In this document: positions 11,630 through 23,449 of the stretch, in pieces | How positions within the stretch are numbered: position 1 is the first letter of the stretch | How the letters are laid out: the number at the start of each line of letters is the position of its first letter | Source: Muraenolepis orangiensis | Lineage: Eukaryota; Chordata; Actinopteri; Gadiformes; Muraenolepididae | Reading direction: 5' to 3' | Assembly: GCA_027704905.1 (NCBI GenBank) | Contig: CM050999.1 | Coordinates: 11,352,465 to 11,416,464, forward strand | DNA: 64,000 bases | Made by a program: the position numbers and the translations under genes | Notes under the pieces: generated by a model | What the model saw: the letters and a program-made list of their open reading frames with translations, nothing else | Told to the model about the DNA's origin: nothing | Databases searched by the model: none

Positions 11630-12215
11630 CAACAAAAACAACCTGCAGTTTTAAAAACAGATATCATTAAAAGGTGCTATAGGTAAGATTCGAGAGTTAT
11701 GAGAATTATTTAACTAAACAATCCAAAAGGTCTCTAGTTTCTCTAGTCATTGAGAAGGTTGTTGACATGTCAACAAAAAAACAACCTGCAGTTTAAAAAA
11801 AATATATAATTAAAAGGTGCTATAGGTAATATTCGAGAGTTAACTAAACAATCCAAAAAGATAGTAGTTTCTCTAGTCATTGATCACACACATCTGTGAT
11901 TGACCGGCAAGACGGATTCCTCGAATCAATTAGGGAAGAGATGTCCTGATTGGTCAGAAATGAACCGGGGGCGGTCTGCGAGAGAGCGAGAGAGCGAACC
12001 CTGCATGACAAATGACTGACATCAACAGTCGGTATCGAACTGAATGTACATGTTTAAATGTAAACAATTATTTAGTCAGTAGTTTCTCTAGTCATTGAGT
12101 AGGGTTACGTTCACACACATCTGTGATTGACAGGCAAGACGGATTCCTCCAAGCAATTAGGGAAGAGATGTCCTAATTAGTCAGAAATGAACCGGGGGCG
12201 GTCTCTTACAGTCTC
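11630..12215 (+). repeat. Nested local duplication of an unclassified repeat
   Basis: The block ACAACCTGCAGTTT...AAAAGGTGCTATAGGTAA...TCGAGAGTTA...AACTAAACAATCCAAAA...TAGTTTCTCTAGTCATTGA occurs at about 11640-11755 and again at 11770-11882. The block ATCTGTGATTGACCGGCAAG...AATTAGGGAAGAGATGTCCT occurs at 11890-11975 and 12120-12200. Related pieces are at 7510-7580 and 48390-48440, so it is an interspersed element that was also locally duplicated. Confidence 0.6.
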
Positions 12216-12284
12216 ATACAGTCTCATACAGAAGCAGACTCAGTCAACTAGAAATGGATATTCTTACGGCTGACGTCCATCTCA

Positions 12285-12665
12285 AAAAGTAGTTTTTATA
12301 TTTTAATTGCATAATAAATAAATAAATATTAGTACAATACATACGTTGTTATGTATATTTTATCATCATTACACAAGCTAAATGACCTTTCAAAACAAAA
12401 CCAAAAATGTAGTTTTTATATTTTTAATTATATAACAATAGAAGAAGCACACATCTCTCCTCCTTCACAAACCTTTCACAGGTCACCAAATTGTTGAATG
12501 TTCACTCCAAACTCCACGTGACGTGACGCACTGCAATGTGAAATAATGCATAATAATAATAAATAAAAGATAAACAATATTTATTATACATGCATATAAT
12601 AAATAATGTTGTTGTTTTTTTGTTGCAACGCACGCACACGCCTTCTCAACGTCACACTTTAGTCA
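12285..12665 (+). repeat. Old direct duplication, copy 2
   Basis: It carries CACAAACCTTTCACAGGTCA, GACGCACTGCAATGTGAAAT, TACATGCATATAATAAATAA and CACACGCCTTCTCAACGTCA, colinear with copy 1 but shorter. Confidence 0.6.
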
Positions 12666-12755
12666 CATATGAGCTGACAGTCAGGCCAGGTCATTTCTAA
12701 ACACATTACACTCAAACCACCTCTTCCATCGTACTTACAGCGCCTTTGATGGGCC

Positions 12756-12940
12756 CGTGTGTGTGCCTGTTTCTCTACATGAGTATGAGTGTGTGTGCGT
12801 GTGTGTACCTATTTCTCTACATGTGTGTATGTGTGTGTGTGCCTGTGGGGGGGGGGGGGGGGTGCGTGTGTGTGCCTGTTTCTCTACGTGTGTGTGTGTG
12901 TGTACCTGTTTCTCTACATGTGTGTGTGTGTGTGTGTGTG

Positions 12941-12988
<48 letters not shown>

Positions 12989-13032
12989 GGGGGGGGGTGC
13001 GTGTGTGTGCCTGTTTCTCTACGTGTGTGTAC

Positions 13033-13063
<31 letters not shown>

Positions 13064-13076
13064 CGTGTGTGTGTTT
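12756..13076 (+). repeat. GT/G compound repeat with G26 run
   Basis: GT repeats alternate with TTTCTCTACATG-containing units and G homopolymers, including 26 consecutive G at 12972-12997. A C-run and a (GA)n tract follow at 13103-13200. Confidence 0.92.
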
Positions 13077-13167
13077 GAACCCGGCGAGAACATCCTAGAA
13101 GGCCCCCCCCCCCCCCCTTCAGCTGAGCAGAGTGGTCCCTCGGAGCGGAGAACGTAATAACGTCCAC

Positions 13168-13203
<36 letters not shown>

Positions 13204-13469
13204 GTCTCGCCATGTGGGCAATCTCTCCTGATCAACCCTGAAATGCGCTTAGTGGCACCATTACTTTGAATATATGGTGATGTGGGGACACCGCCCGCCC
13301 GCATCAAGGAGGGTAATGTAATATGAGCGAGCGGCGGATCAGATCCGGGGGGCGAGCACGTACGCACGGCCTAACAACCACAGGGCCGCAGGTGGTCCAG
13401 GAATCAGACCTGCTGCATGTATTACATATTCATGTGCCTCGTCTAATGGGAGTTAGGTGGAGAGATGGG

Positions 13470-13935
13470 GACGCGCGCACGCACACACGCGCGCACACAC
13501 ACATGTAACACACACACACACACTCATTGAGAGAAACAGGCACACACGCATGCACACACACACACACACTCTCTCTCTCTCACACGCACACACACACACA
13601 CACAGCATGTAAACTAAACAACTTGTATCTTAAATACACACACAAGCACACACCCACACACACATAGCGAAATACAGACACTCATGTAGAACACACACAT
13701 AATCATATACAGAACCACACAAACAGAAAACTGCACACACTTGCACACACTCATACGGAAACGCACATACACTCATGCATAGACAATGACGTGTGCAGGC
13801 ACACTAAGCATATGTGCGTGCACACACACACACACACACACACATACATACACACACAGACTATCAAAAACACATGCACACACCAACACAGCAACGCACA
13901 CATACACACAGACAATGCAACACACGAAAATGAAG

Positions 13936-13995
<60 letters not shown>
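13470..13995 (+). repeat. CA-rich degenerate region ending in (CA)29
   Basis: ACACACGC and CATACACA variants throughout, with purer CA tracts at 13818-13844 and 13937-13994. From here to the mlnr stop (14,890) I see only AT-rich DNA, a short (TA)n at 14712-14730 and a C-run at 14831-14849. Confidence 0.9.
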
Positions 13996-13996
<1 letters not shown>

Positions 13997-14890
13997 GTTG
14001 AGAATCAGCCGCTAGAGTGCTCTTGCCAAGGCAATATAAATGAAACACAGTTAATAGACTTTCTTCTCATATCCCTTAGAAAGACAACCGAACACTTCAG
14101 CAACAATTGATAACGTACCATACTAATTGAACACCAGAATACAATTACAGCTACACAGAAAAAGTAATCAGGCAATTTAAGCAAACGCATCTTTCATTTG
14201 TGAAAGGGCCTCCTTTGTTATAGTTATTACAGCGTGAAGCAGGGCCTACTGCGTACAACAGACATGGACCATTATAAACACATTCCAAAATAAAATATGG
14301 ATATATATATTTGCGCTAAATGCAATGTATTTCTTAGCCTAAAACGAGAGTAAATAACCAAATGTTTATCTTTCTTATTTAAAGACTCAAGTCTCCCACA
14401 AGGCGTACCGTTACCAGACTGTAAAAGGGGAACAGCGCCGTTAAAGAAGCAACGTATTAGCTTCCATCAACTTGAAATGAGCTTTAAAACCGGAAAATAC
14501 CAACAGACCGACATTGAAACGGTGAGTCAAGTCTGAGTCAAGTATGTTTTACCATTTTTCTTTTTAGTTTTATCATTTTTCGCTTTTTGCAAAAGGCTAG
14601 TCTTACTATGCAAACGTGAGTTCAATTGATGACGAAGCTGAGCGGGTCATAGCTAGCTATCGCTATCCTAAAAACAAGAATTATTCCAACAAATAAATAC
14701 TGTTATCTTTTATATATATATATATATATGTAAAACCGCGACGTTTGCTGCAGCGTGGCAATCCGAAACCACCGTCCCTTCGTTTGGACAGAAAACGGAC
14801 ACCCTTCGGTAGACTATTCTAGCGACTATTGCCCCCCCCCCCCCCCCCCTCTAACCACAACTCTAACCACAAATCTGCGATATCTCGTCG

Positions 14891-15204
14891 TCAGACGCTG
14901 GACTGCAGCTTCTCGTGGAGGGTGGTGATGTCCTCGATGGGGCAGAGCTGCGACCGGCCTCCGGGCTCCGGGCGCCGCTGGCCGCGGTGGAGCAGGAAGA
15001 GGCGGCGGGCGGCGGCGCGGTATTTGCGCGACATGAGGTTGTAGAGCACGGGGTTGATGGAGGCGCTGAGGTAGCACAGCACCATGGACCCCACGTTGAA
15101 GTTCTGACTCAGCTTGGCGGCGTGGTAGTCTTTCACCTGGGCGAACAGGTTCCTGCCGATGTGGTAGGGCAGCCAGCAGATGATGAACGCCAGCACCACC
15201 ACCA
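14891..15204 (-). CDS. mlnr: mlnr exon 2 (TM6, TM7, C-terminal tail)
   Basis: Starts after TTCCCTCTAG and completes a methionine codon, then VVVLAFIICWLPYHIGRNLF. The tail is rich in arginine (KYRAAARRLFLLHRGQRR) and ends HEKLQSSV before TGA at 14893-14891. No palmitoylation cysteine directly follows helix 8; a CPIED motif occurs near the end. Confidence 0.92.
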
Positions 15205-17203
15205 CTAGAGGGAAGAATTCAAATCAGTTTTAATCAAATAAAAACAGAAAAAGTGGAAACGTTTCCATCAGAGATTTTTTTTAGACACCTTACGGGATTA
15301 TGCGGATACTAACTAACTAAGGATAGAACTGTAAATGATCGGGTAGCGACCAATAACCGTCGAAGCGGCGCTAGCTCAGGAAGGTAGAGCGGACCGTCTG
15401 ACAACCGGTTATGGACCAATGCCGGAAATAGGAGCAAAAAATGTGGCCTACAGCTTCACACAAATCCCATGAATAATTCATTATTTCATAAATTTCCGCC
15501 ACTGACCGGGAACCACCAGGGGGTTCCTCGACAACAGAATCGCCATCACAACGTTTCACGTTTGTTGGAGAAGCTGTAATTATAGACACCCCCCCGCCCC
15601 CCCCCCTCAGGTGGCACCACTGAATAGAAAAAAAAAGCTGTGGTTCCCATGAGGGGCCGTGCACACTTCCATTAGCTGTGATTTATGATGGCTCTCCATG
15701 ACAATCCAATTAGGGACTCGACAAACGTGAGCACAGAAGGCAGCGGGGCCGAGACAGGGCCTCGGCCACCCCCCCTAACGAGCAGTATTAATAGCGGCGC
15801 GTCGACATGACATATTTGGACGAGACAGATTAGCGCGGCTGCTGTCTTTTTAAACTGCGGTTCCCGGCTCACCGCCGTCCGGCGATGACAATCTGTTTAC
15901 GCCGCAGCCTGAGGACGCCATCGCTCATCTGGAAGGAACCAGAGCCGCCAGGAAGCTAAAGTGAGCTTCAGAACAACAAGCCTGCCGTCGCTCCGTCATG
16001 TCAGACCACATAGGAGCACGACTTAAGCGGGGCAGCGCCACAGGTGTAACTGTGGGGTAAACTGTTCAGGATAGGGTAGTTACCTTCGCCTTCAACGTGT
16101 TTGTCTGTCTGTAGAAAGATAACTCAAAAAGTTATGGACGGAATTGGACAAAACTTGGTGGTGAGATTGCTTATGGGCCAATGGGATTTATGGGATCCGG
16201 ATCTAAATATGGATCCAGGGAACTTATTCCCAGGGATATCTACTGAGGGCCCGTTCGTTTTAGTCGATTTTCCTGTGGTTCAGGATTGTGTAGTTTAAAG
16301 TCGAAACGGTGTATTAACGGCGTATTAAGGGCTCACGCGGGTTACCCTTAACTCAACAGCGTTTAACAAGATGCCCACCACAAAACACTCCCTCTACTCA
16401 CTGAGGATCCTGACGGTCTGCCGGTGGACCCTCTCGCGGGCCAGGGAGCACGGCCCATGCAGCTCCATGTGGCTCTTCCACAACTTACAGCCTATGGAGC
16501 CGTACAAGAAGAGCAGGCACAGCATGGGGCAGAAGAAGTAGGTGGTGGACACCCACAGCATGATGTGCAGCTGACCCGACTGGAGGGCCCATTCGGTCGG
16601 CTTGCACTGCCCGGTGCTCAGGTTGGGGTGGGTGGCGTTGTCGTACTCCACGCCCACCAGGAGCAGCGTGGGAGCGGCCGAGACCAGCGCGAAGCCCCAC
16701 AGCGCCAGGATGACGTACTGGGCCCGCCGGCGGGTCACCAGGGCCTTGGCGCGCAGCGGGAAGTGGATGGCCACGTAGCGCTCCACGCTCAGCGCTGTGA
16801 TGTGCAGGATGGTGGCGTAGGTGCAGCCCTCGTTGACGTAGTGGTACAGCCGGCACACCGTCTCGCCGAACAGCCATGGCACGTACTTCCACAGGCGGTA
16901 GAGGTCGAAGGGCAGGCAGAAGAAGATGAGCAGGTCGGACACGGCCATGCTGGACAGGTACAGGTTGGTGGTGGTCTTCATGTCCTTGAAACGCTGGATG
17001 ATGAGGATGGTCATGGTGTTGCCCGCCACGCCCACCACGAAGATGAGGATGCAGATCACGGTGACGGGGATGAGGGTGGAGGCGGGGAACAGGAAGCCCT
17101 CATAGTGGTGCTGGTCTCCGGTGTAGTGGTCGACGCTCTCCGTGCCGGCGTGGGTCTCCACTTGAGGTCTTGTCCAAGGCATCTTTCCGGAGGACTGAAC
17201 CAT
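14891..17203 (-). CDS. mlnr: mlnr, motilin receptor (class A GPCR), two exons
   Basis: Exon 1 is 17203-16402 and exon 2 is 15204-14891, giving 371 residues. Exon 1 carries TM1-TM5: GN in TM1 (61-62), SMAVSDLLIF in TM2, C117 and C200 for the extracellular disulphide, and the ERY motif at 141-143. N-glycosylation sites are in loop 2 (NAT, NLS). Exon 2 has VVVLAFIICWLPYH (TM6) and SASINPVLYN (NPxxY, TM7). The junction is ATC-CTC-A / TG-GTG, the conserved ghrelin/motilin receptor intron before TM6. FDLYRLW, EGCTYAT, LVTRRR and RERVHRQTVR fit MLNR better than GHSR. The receptor binds motilin and couples to Gq in mammals. M8 is an alternative start. It lies downstream of fndc3a in the same orientation, as MLNR does in human. 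Confidence 0.9.
15366..15425 (+). mobile_element. tRNA-like SINE head fragment in mlnr intron
   Basis: GCGCTAGCTCAGGAAGGTAG resembles the A box of the SINE at 2390. The B box is lost. Confidence 0.5.
16077..16268 (+). repeat. Interspersed repeat, family A, copy 2 (in mlnr intron)
   Basis: It has TTTGTCTGTCTGT, AACTCAAAAAGTTATGGACG, GGACAAAACTTGGTGGTGAG and GGATCCGGATCTAAAT in the same order as the other copies. Confidence 0.7.
16402..17203 (-). CDS. mlnr: mlnr exon 1 (N-terminus to TM5 and start of loop 3)
   Basis: 267 codons plus one base. It is GC-rich relative to its surroundings. The donor is CTCA-GTGAGT. The first ATG (17203-17201) is followed seven codons later by a second in frame. 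No signal peptide is apparent, as usual for this family. Confidence 0.92.
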
Positions 17204-17789
17204 GAGCCGTCAATTACATGCCACGAGAATGGACCTGGGTACCTGGAGAGACAGTTTATCATTGTTATTTAGACCAGTGGTTCCCTATCTATATCTATAG
17301 TCTCCAGTACCCCCCCAGCTCCACCAGCCCCAGTACCGCTCTTGTACCCCCTCATCCACACCAGACAACACCAGTTATACTTTTATCATTAAGCATCATT
17401 ATAAATATTGTACATTGTGCCATTGTGATACAGTTGTAAGGGCAGAGGTTCTCTAGTTAGGGTGGTGGGAGGGGTTAAGAGTTTATGGTTATCAAAAATG
17501 CAAGAAAAAGATTTTAAATAAAAAATTGATTGATGAGCAACAATCAACATATATTGAACTAATTCAACACATATTTACATTGTAAGTTGTCCTTTTTGTT
17601 TTGTAGCAAAGCAACATCAAAATCGTCAAAAGTAAACATCTAGTACAAGTACAAGTTGATGCTCACCCCCGAGGACCCACTGAAGCCCTGTTTGAGAATC
17701 AGTGAGGATAAGGACCTTACCTTTCACCCGGACCAATAGAGTATCCTGCCCCTAACCATCCCAAACAGCGTTATTAGAACATTATTCAC

Positions 17790-18655
17790 CTTTAAGCATC
17801 GCCAACATCTATACAACATCTATACAACAAGATGCTGAATGTGTTCTACCAGTCGGTGGTAGCCAGTGCCATCTTCTCCGGTGTCGTGTGCTGGGGAAGC
17901 AGGTTGAGATCAGCAGACGCCAACAAGATCAGCAGGATTGTCAGGAAGGCTGGTGCTGTCCTGGGGGTCCAGCTGGACTCCTTGTTGGTGGTGTCTGAGA
18001 GGAGGATGCTGCGCAAGCTGCGTAGTATCCTTGACAACAACTCTCACCCTCTCCATCAGGTGCTGACCTCATATAGAAGCACCTTTAGCAACAGACTCAT
18101 TCCACCCAGGTGCACCACAGAACGCCATAGGAAGTCCTTTCTTCCTGTGGCCATTAGACTCTTTAATTCCTCTACCTCGGGTCGTGAGAGGGACAGTGGA
18201 GACTCAGTGACCTGAGGCCAACGTACTTATTATTATTTTTTGGTCAACGCACTGTAATCATCTCATTGTAACTTTGCACTGTAAATTCTATTTCAAATCC
18301 GAATTCACTTTTCACTTTTCACTTTTCACATGTCACTTTTCAGTTGAGTTATTTATTAATATATTATTACTGCCAATTTGCACTATACGTATTGTTGTGT
18401 ATTGTATATACCTACGTATTACTGTAATAATACTGTACATTTATCTTCATTTATCAATACATTTAGACTTCATTTAGAATTATTTTAACTATTTTTGTTT
18501 ATAATAGTTTTATTTAGTTAGTTGTTGTTTTGTTTTTTAGCTTAGGTATTAGTATTTTTGTGTGTGCATTTATTCCCCCTGTGTCAACTGTTGCACCTTA
18601 ATTTCCCTCGGGATTAATAAAGTTATCTGAATCTGAATCTGAATCTGAATATACA
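17790..18655 (+). mobile_element. LINE 3' fragment (CR1/L2/Rex1-like), end of ORF2 and 3' tail
   Basis: The open frame 17832-18215 starts MLNVFYQSVVASAIFSGVVC and contains GAVLGVQLDSLLVV, HPLHQVL and SFLPVAIRLFN. This is the C-terminal region of fish LINE reverse transcriptases. It is followed by an AT-rich 3' UTR and a short TCTGAA repeat tail (about 18625-18650), as in this LINE group. The 5' part is absent. It lies between fndc3a and mlnr. Confidence 0.85.
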
Positions 18656-19123
18656 CAACAACATCTTACACTCCCCACTTTACAATGGAGCTGTGGACAG
18701 AAGCGTCCCCTGCTAAACAACTAAAGAGTGAACAGAGTATACAAACCAGCCGTCATCATCACTATACTAAATACACAGTGAAGCGTAACTTGCATCGAAA
18801 CAGAATCAAACAAAAGAAAATACACACAGGTTTCACAAAGTGGACTCACAACGAGTCACAACGAGAAAAGTAACATGGAGAGCGTTGAGCAGTAGGGAGA
18901 GAAGGCGGTTTTACCTGGTGGAGACTGAAGCTGAGCGTGGTCCTGGTCCTGGTCCTGGTCCTGGTCCTCCGCGGGTTCTGTGAGAGCAGGCAGATTAACT
19001 GAAGAGGCTGGCAAAGCTGGTCCTGTGTGCAGTGAAGCCACAGTCAAACAATGATGTGACCAAGACCACGTCCTCCTCCTCGTCCTCCTCCTCCTCCTCC
19101 TCCCAGGCTCTGCAAATCTGTAT

Positions 19124-19124
19124 G

Positions 19125-19213
<89 letters not shown>

Positions 19214-19480
19214 CACATGCCTGTGTATGTTTGTGTGCGTGCATGCTTGCGCGTGTGTACAGTGTATGTGTAGGTCTGGGTACTTACACGGCTGCATGTG
19301 TGTGTCTGCGTGTGAGTGCATATGTGTGTGAGTGCATATGTGTGTGTGCGCATGTGTGTGTGTGCATGTGGTATATGCATGTATCTGCGTTTGTGTCTGT
19401 GCTTGTGTGTGTATGCATGGGGTGGCTGCATGTGTGTATGTGTCTGCATGTATGTATCTGCGTGTATGTGTGCCATATCA
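19124..19480 (+). repeat. (GT)n and degenerate GTGTATGC region
   Basis: Pure GT at 19124-19205 then TGTGTGCATG variants. Short CCTGGT and TCCTCC repeats precede it at 18938-18970 and 19070-19105. The region 19560-20600 holds no recognised gene or element. Confidence 0.9.
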
Positions 19481-20599
19481 TTTTCAAGTAATTGAATTCC
19501 TACCCAAATGATGGTAGTGATGTATGGATTAGAAGAGAGAGAGAGAGAGAGAGAGAGAAAACGCTCCCCCCCCCCCCAATACTAGTTGAGGAGAGAATAG
19601 AGATTTAGGTGAGTTAAGATTGTAAATTAAGAACACTCAACATAGTTAACATAACAGGGTTTAAATAGAAGCAATAAAAACAATAATTATTCATCCAAAG
19701 CAAAGCTGGAGCATTGTGGTCGAGATGGACACAACCGATCCTCAGAAACAACACAAGCTGTGCATCGGTTATCTTTTCACATCCTATCGCCAGATGACGT
19801 TCTTGTTTAATGATCGATTAGTGATTGAATTTGGTTCTTCATTACCAGCCGTTTGGCAATAACAGGCTGTGGTTGTAATCCTATTTAACAAAATTGCTTT
19901 CTGCACCATTGTGCCATATGTATATATACTGTATCATCCATCACTTCATTCTATTCTTTTATAGTCACTTTATTGTTCTTTTATAGTCACTTAATTGTTC
20001 TTTATTTATTGCTCTGAGGGCTAGCTTAATGCTTGACTGATGGTGGTAACGCATAACATGTCCACTCTGTTAGGCCTACTTAATAATTATATATCCGAAA
20101 AGGAGTTTGGGGTATATAATGGAAGCACCCCGACCGGCATAACTCAAACATTATTAGCTATGGAGATGTGTTGTTTGGCACATGCGTAGATATCGAGGGC
20201 GAGAACTGATTCAATTTAAGGTGTTTTACGACTTCAACATTGGCCACCAGGGGCAAAGGGTTTTTTTCCGGCCATATCTCTTGGTGCTTCTTAGTTTCCT
20301 ACCAGATAGGACCCGAATCAAGCCTGAATAAACCAACTTGACCCCAAGGTCCACACCACATACTCATATGTTACTGAAGCTTGTGCACCAGGTGGAGCAT
20401 TATGCTGGCTGATTGCCAAATAAGCAAGTTTTCAGCCATTATCTCTGGATGCAATTGAAATTAAGTCCATATGAAAGGTCAGAACCTGAGGATGCCAATC
20501 CTACAATGTGCTCATGTTGGATTGGCAGAGGGTGAGTAGTGAGTCTAGTCTAGTGAGTCTTCACATGAATAGAATGGGTGTGATGAAGATTGGTGGTCA

Positions 20600-21150
20600 A
20601 TCTGGGATATACCCCGATATACCCAATATTTTCAAGTTTGCCGACGACACGACAGTGATGGGCCTGATCACCGGCGACGACGAGACAGCCTACAGGGAGG
20701 AGGTCGGATCGCTGGAGCAGTGGTGCCAGGAGAACAGCCTCGCCCTCAACGTCAAGAAGACAAAGGAGCTGATCGAGGACTTCAGGAAGAAGCAGGAAGC
20801 TTTTACCGTCAGGCAGGCAATACCTCAGTATCAAGTGCCATACAAATAGACTGAGATAGCTTCCAATCAGGCCATCAGGCTGCTGAACAAGGGCGTATAG
20901 CATATAACAATATATATTTTATTACATTGATTTATATATACATATTGCTCTTTTTCTGTGCCGATATATTGCATTTTATAGATTGCATTTTTATTTATAT
21001 ATTTTTTACTTTATTCTATTTTTATTCCATTATCAATTTTTATCTTATTTTTATAACTGCTGTCTGTCGTCGGGTATTGCACATAAGATTTTCACACCAC
21101 TGCTTTATACTTGTGTAAACTGTGAAGTGACAATAAACTTGACTTGACCT
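20600..21150 (+). mobile_element. LINE fragment with reverse transcriptase FADDT motif, internally deleted
   Basis: The frame contains FKFADDTTVMGLI, DDETAYREEVGSLEQWC and NSLALNVKKTKELIEDF, the palm motif and following block of a Rex1/L2-type reverse transcriptase. It then jumps to an IRLLNKG-like C-terminus near 20870. The 3' end reads CAATAAACTTGACTTGAC (about 21131-21148), a tail seen in fish Rex1-like LINEs. Confidence 0.85.
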
Positions 21151-21164
21151 TTGACCTCTGACCA

Positions 21165-21478
21165 CGTACATGATACAGCCTACTGCCGAGTTATAGCTGA
21201 ACTTGGGGGGGGAAGGGCTTTTAGCTACGTTGCTCCTTTTGCCTGGAACCATCTGCAAAATGAGCTGAAACTCAGAGAGCCGGTCTCCCTCCACAGACTT
21301 TAAAGCTACTGTAGATGCTTCCATTCGTAATGTTATGGTTGGGATTGTGTTACGGTTGTGATTGTATTTGTATGTAACTGTGCTGCTGCCTGTCTTGGCC
21401 AGGACTCTTGTAAAATATATTTTAATCTCAATGAGTACTATCCGGGTTAAATAAAAAATATAAATAAATAGTTACAAT
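21165..21478 (+). mobile_element. LINE 3' end (L2/CR1-like), second family
   Basis: The plus strand encodes FSYVAPFAWNHLQNELKLRE and VSLHR, a LINE ORF2 C-terminus. It is followed by CTTGGCCAGGACTCTTG, a TTTTAATCTCAATGAG segment and a GGTTAAATAAA tail. This 3' UTR is common in teleost genomes. It directly abuts the preceding LINE. Confidence 0.85.
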
Positions 21479-22093
21479 GATTTGATAATGCAATCTTGAA
21501 AACTGACGGAGAAAGAGAGAAATAAAGACAAATCCATACAAACAAAAACAAAACAAGACGATTAAGAATTATAAATCTTTTATTGTGCATGGATTCTTTG
21601 TAGATATCATGGCTATACAGATACATATCTATGATTATACTTTTCTTAATCATAACCAACATCTTAAAGTGATATGTCTGGTAGTATGTATAGTATAACA
21701 AATTTTCATTTTGGAATGTACGGTGTATGAGGTAACTGCAAACATTAAAATTACATAAAAATGGTCTTTTTTTGTGCATATTTTATGATTTTCTTTTTTT
21801 TTGTAGCGTTTTGCTGATCTCTCCGTAAAGCGAGGGGCCCCCCCACGGTGAAGAGGTGTGTTAAAATGGCACACGTTGCAATCACTATCAAAAATAGGAA
21901 TTTGAATTCTTTAAAGGACAGAGGAGAGACATTTGCAGGATGCCCGAAAAAGACCAAATCATGTAGTTACCCCCCCCCCCCCCCCCCCACCACCCACCCA
22001 CCCACCCCCACCAAAAGACGTTTTTTGCAAGGTACCGGTATATATCGTACGGCCGCCGTCCAACACTAGCACACACGAGAACAGACTAGAGAC

Positions 22094-22094
<1 letters not shown>

Positions 22095-22130
<36 letters not shown>
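22095..22130 (-). repeat. (CAG)12 on plus strand, (CUG)12 in the putative fndc3a 3' UTR
   Basis: Twelve uninterrupted CAG units on the plus strand. If the fndc3a message extends this far they are read as CUG, which folds into hairpins that bind MBNL proteins. Confidence 0.85.
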
Positions 22131-22133
<3 letters not shown>

Positions 22134-23449
22134 TAGGGGGACTTGTTCACCAACACACGAACACGCAAGAGAGAAAGAAGGCAAATTTAAATCCACGGGA
22201 AGTACATGAAATTACACGCTTTTTTTTCTTTATTTTTTTTAAACTGCTGACTTTTTATTTTTTTGCTTTTTTTCCCCCCCACAATTCTGCTGTATTTTTC
22301 CTCTGGAGAGTATTTCACTTATATTACTTCAATATCATAAAAAAATATATACTTCACACACAATTATATATATATATAAATATATATATATAAATATATA
22401 TATATTTATATATATATGACCAGACGGAGAAATCAAAATAAAAGAATACATAGTCCTAGTTTCGAGAACAAACAAAAAAAAAATCCCACGATTATGAGCG
22501 TTTACTAATGTCAAACAAACGAAGAAATTAATATTTTAATATTGCAAAAATAAAAAATAAAAAAAATAAACGAAAGGAATAAAACACCCTTTAGTGTTTT
22601 TTTCTAAAACTAATAATAATAATAATAATAATAAAAAATAATAATAATAAAAATGATCTAGGAAAGAACAGAAACAGCGGAAGTCGCTCCTACATCGTCG
22701 TGTTGAAGTGAGGGTTTATTTGCCTCAGTTTGCTTTTTTAATTTTTTAATCGTCCTGATTTTTCTCTCCTTCCGGAGCGTCTGAAGATGGCCTCCTCTCC
22801 CGGCCCCTCTCTCTCCCCGCCCCCCCGCCCCCCGACACACCCTGTGGTACCGTATGACGTTAAAAACACTTTAAGCACAAGCGCTTGCAACTATCCCAAC
22901 GGCATGTCGAGATTTAAAAAAAACACGCCACCAGACCAAGTCACAGTCGAGTCAAAGGGTCGTCTTATTTCATGATTTTATCTTCTTTCCCCCCCCCCCC
23001 CCCCTTACTAAGGTGCAAAATCAGCTAGTGGGCTACTCGGAAGGAGAAATAAACCGAAGGAGTAAGTAAGTAAGCGGAAAACAACATGGATTCATAGTGA
23101 AGAAGCAGCAGCCGTAGCACGTCGGTAGCAACAGAGCTACAGCTCGACCACGAGAGGGTGAAAAATAAATCACAAGTAGTTGTGTTAGTTTGGTTTTTCC
23201 TATTCCCCCCCCCCCCCCTAATCTTCATAACCAGCGTGGTCTCCTCCTCTAACGTCAAACTTAAAAGGTCCTTGGTGTCTTTGCTGTACAAAAATATACT
23301 AAACCGTATCTCTGCAGTCACCTTTGCATCACCCAAGACATTCGGAACATCAACAAGTTTGGAAAAGTGCTAAATGAACGTTCTACACCGAGAACAACCT
23401 CGTTCCGTGGTTCTCCTCTCTCTGTGGAACCCTTTCTCCCTGCGGAGGA

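Larger units (their letters stand above)
15205..16401 (-). other. mlnr intron with repeat debris
   Basis: A 1,197-bp intron. It contains a tRNA-like SINE head at 15366-15425 and a copy of the GGAGGTTATG-type interspersed repeat at 16077-16265. No other feature is recognised. Confidence 0.8.

Noticed and set aside
14891..17203. Reading the GPCR as the ghrelin receptor (GHSR)
   Set aside because: FDLYRLW, EGCTYAT, LVTRRR, RERVHRQTVR and linkage to fndc3a fit the motilin receptor; GHSR is normally next to FNDC3B.
18856..19476. A 206-codon His/Thr-rich frame with a QDQDQDQ segment
   Set aside because: It is built from a CCTGGT repeat and a GT microsatellite and shows no conserved domain.
20508..20849. 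A host gene with the FADDT motif
   Set aside because: The motif and flanks are LINE reverse transcriptase; the frame is truncated at both ends and followed by a LINE 3' tail.
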